From positions 1 to 43,781 of the forward strand of contig CALGNY010000240.1 of assembly GCA_937958375.1 (NCBI GenBank): a stretch of DNA of 43,781 nt, in the 5' to 3' direction. Below are positions 42,096 to 43,781 of the stretch, in pieces. The notes under the pieces are model-generated. The model saw nothing but the letters and a program-made list of their open reading frames with translations, ran no database searches and was not told the origin of the DNA. The DNA is from an uncultured Bacillaceae bacterium. GTDB taxonomy: Bacteria; Bacillota; Bacilli; Bacillales; Alkalibacillaceae. The position numbers and the translations under genes are program-made. Each line of letters starts with the position of its first letter. Position 1 is the first letter of the stretch.

Positions 42096-42179
42096 TTACG
42101 TGTTCGTCACAACAAACACGACACCGATGATCAAGAATATGACGGCTACGACCATCAATACTTTTGCTAACGTTTCCAT
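42096..42179 (-). CDS. Predicted 27-residue single-span membrane peptide
   Basis: The frame starts at an ATG eight bases after GAGGAGA and lies 19 nt past the mutS2 stop. The product begins METLAKVLMVVAVIFLIIGV and ends in NT, one hydrophobic span of about 20 residues. A terminator follows directly, so it would be the last gene of the mutS2 transcript. I do not recognise a family. The start signal, spacing and terminator support a real microprotein; no homology evidence is available here. Confidence 0.6.
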   Translation of the reverse strand: METLAKVLMVVAVIFLIIGVVFVVTNT

Positions 42180-42198
42180 TTAGAAATCTCCTCACCAT

Positions 42199-43781
42199 CT
42201 ATTTCAACGACAAAATTGTCACACCGCTTCCGCCTTCATTGGGATGCCCCAAATGAAAGTCCTTGATCGAGCGGTGTTTCCGTGCAAAATCATGGACACC
42301 TTTCATCAGTGCTCCGGTACCTTTTCCGTGAATAATCGAAACTTGATGATACCCAGCCAGCAAGGCCTCATCGATATATTTTTCCAAACGGTGCAGGGCA
42401 TCTTCATAACGCTCTCCCCGTAAGTCGAGCTCCGTTTTCACATGGCTAGATCTTCCTCGCACCGTTGCCATTGGAGTTGTCTTCTGTTCCTTTTCTTTCC
42501 GTTTAATCAACTGCAATTGATTGTTAGGTACTTTCATTTTCATGGCTCCAAGTTGAACTTCATATTCTTTCTCATTCAACTGAGCGACAATGCTCCCTTT
42601 TTGATTAAACGTCATGACATGAACTTCATCACCCGGCCCGAATTCATCAGTCGAATTCGTTGATGTGTTATTCCCTTCAAGGCTTGGACGGTCGGCCAGT
42701 GCTTCTTTTTGTTCTGTGATCCGTCTTCTGGCATCGATGAATTGGTGCTCTTTGATTTCAGCTGAATGTTTCATTTCCCGAAGATCGGCTAAAATTTGCT
42801 CAGCCTCTTCCTCTGCTTTTTCAACGATTCGCGATGCTTTTTGTTTTGCCGCTTCTTGATAATCTTCCTTTTTGGCCAAATACCGTTCATACTCGTTCTT
42901 TAACTGACGATGAATCGTTTCGGCCTCATGTAAAAATTCCTCTGCTTCATCAAAATCCTCTTCAGCCCGTTTTCGGGAATCTTCCAATGAAGCGATCATA
43001 TTTTCGACTGAACGCTGGTCTTCATGAATCATCGACCGTGCTTGATCAATGATTTCCTCTTGAAGACCAATTCGTTTGGAAATTTCGAAGGCATTACTTC
43101 GTCCAGGAACCCCTATTAATAACCGATACGTCGGCTGTAATGTTTCAACGTTGAATTCAACCGAGGCATTGACTACCTGATCCCGATTGTATCCGTATGC
43201 TTTCAACTCCGGGTAATGCGTCGTCGCAATTACTCGTGCATTCATTTGAACGACATAATCAAGAATGGACATCGCCAGGCCAGCTCCCTCTTGGGGATCA
43301 GTTCCGGCACCCAGTTCATCAAAGAGTACAAGTGAATTGTGATTGACATTCTGTAAAATCGAAACAATGTTGGTCATATGGGATGAAAACGTACTTAAGT
43401 TTTGCTCAATCGATTGCTCATCACCAATATCCGCAAACACATGGTCAAAAACAGCGAGCTGACACCCATCCAACGCGGGTACTTGCAAGCCGGATTGAGC
43501 CATTAATGTACACAAACCAACCAGCTTTAATGTAACCGTCTTACCACCCGTATTTGGCCCGGTAATGACGATCGCGCGATAATCTTTACCAATTTCAATG
43601 TCGTTGCTGACGACTTCGTTTTCGGGAATCAACGGATGTCTTGCTTGAACCATTTTAATATAGCCTTCATGGTTCATCTCCGGCTTGGCACCACGAATTT
43701 CTTGTGCATACTTTCCCTTAGCAAATAGATAATCAATTTTTCGCAGCACACTGATATTTAACTCCAATGGCTCAACGTCTT
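42199..43781 (-). CDS. mutS2: Endonuclease MutS2 (C-terminal part; runs off the window)
   Basis: About 527 C-terminal codons are present; the true start lies beyond the right edge, and the apparent TTG start near 43767 is internal. The MutS-type ATPase domain has Walker A GPNTGGKT and Walker B LVLFDELGAGTDPQEGA. A long charged coiled coil and linker follow, then a C-terminal Smr nuclease domain with ELDLRGERYEDAL and IIHGKGTGAL. MutS2 is not a mismatch repair protein; it has been linked to recombination control and to rescue of collided ribosomes. It precedes the 27-residue peptide gene on the same strand. Confidence 0.96.
   Translation of the reverse strand, partial: DVEPLELNISVLRKIDYLFAKGKYAQEIRGAKPEMNHEGYIKMVQARHPLIPENEVVSNDIEIGKDYRAIVITGPNTGGKTVTLKLVGLCTLMAQSGLQVPALDGCQLAVFDHVFADIGDEQSIEQNLSTFSSHMTNIVSILQNVNHNSLVLFDELGAGTDPQEGAGLAMSILDYVVQMNARVIATTHYPELKAYGYNRDQVVNASVEFNVETLQPTYRLLIGVPGRSNAFEISKRIGLQEEIIDQARSMIHEDQRSVENMIASLEDSRKRAEEDFDEAEEFLHEAETIHRQLKNEYERYLAKKEDYQEAAKQKASRIVEKAEEEAEQILADLREMKHSAEIKEHQFIDARRRITEQKEALADRPSLEGNNTSTNSTDEFGPGDEVHVMTFNQKGSIVAQLNEKEYEVQLGAMKMKVPNNQLQLIKRKEKEQKTTPMATVRGRSSHVKTELDLRGERYEDALHRLEKYIDEALLAGYHQVSIIHGKGTGALMKGVHDFARKHRSIKDFHLGHPNEGGSGVTILSLK

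Overview
The window is a continuous piece of a spore-forming Bacillaceae chromosome (low-GC Firmicutes). Gene content and order follow the Bacillus subtilis block mutS2-lcfA-fadR-fadB-etfB-etfA-trxA-uvrC-sdhCAB-gerE-ysmA-ysmB-racE-rph-rdgB ... ysoA-tig-clpX-lon-ysxC-hemA-hemCDBL-spoVID-valS-folC. Almost every gene is on the minus strand. SpoVID, GerE and a YjcZ-type peptide show that the organism sporulates. The overall flavour (acidic proteins, SLAP-domain protein, many dispersed intergenic repeats) fits a halotolerant genus near Halobacillus, Virgibacillus or Pontibacillus, but the genus is an inference.

Layout, left to right. 1-3.6 kb: end of a folC-diguanylate cyclase-membrane protein unit, bordered by a dispersed repeat. 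3.7-8.4 kb: valS with a Val T-box leader, a small unannotated plus-strand membrane gene, and spoVID. 8.6-14.3 kb: tetrapyrrole synthesis from glutamyl-tRNA to uroporphyrinogen III (hemA alone, then hemCDBL), with a PerR-like box upstream of hemA. 14.5-22.7 kb: a small membrane protein on the plus strand, then ysxC, lon, clpX, tig and ysoA (GTPase, proteases, chaperone). 22.8-26.6 kb: an island that does not match B. subtilis, with a fructosamine-kinase-like gene, a CwlO-type NlpC/P60 hydrolase, a SLAP-domain protein, a YjcZ peptide and tRNA-Gly and tRNA-Arg. 26.7-30.5 kb: rdgB, rph, racE, a MarR regulator, gerE and a thioesterase. 30.5-35.8 kb: sdhCAB and uvrC. 35.8-41.3 kb: trxA and the FadR-type fatty-acid degradation operon lcfA-fadR-fadB-etfB-etfA. 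41.4-43.8 kb: a 21-bp tandem array, a 27-residue membrane peptide, and mutS2, which is cut by the window edge.

How the genes work together. The fatty-acid operon activates and oxidises acyl chains and passes electrons through EtfAB, while succinate dehydrogenase feeds the same quinone pool; a FadR-type palindrome lies in front of fadR and a weaker one in front of the thioesterase. The hem genes supply haem for cytochrome b558 (SdhC). Three genes (gerE, yjcZ and the small gene at 7079) have sigma-K-like promoters with identical AC-N17-CATAnnnTA spacing.

The unexplained material is all intergenic. (1) A ~279-bp element occurs three times (one copy cut by the window start); it has terminal inverted repeats and nested internal stems, and each copy lies 9-13 nt downstream of a stop codon where no ordinary terminator is visible. 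(2) A 21-bp tandem repeat family occurs at two loci in opposite orientations, about 26 units in one and about 9 in the other, with the period kept exactly although the units diverge. (3) Short palindromes built on GCGTTGA/TCAACGC occur in two intergenic regions. These are the best candidates for something undescribed.
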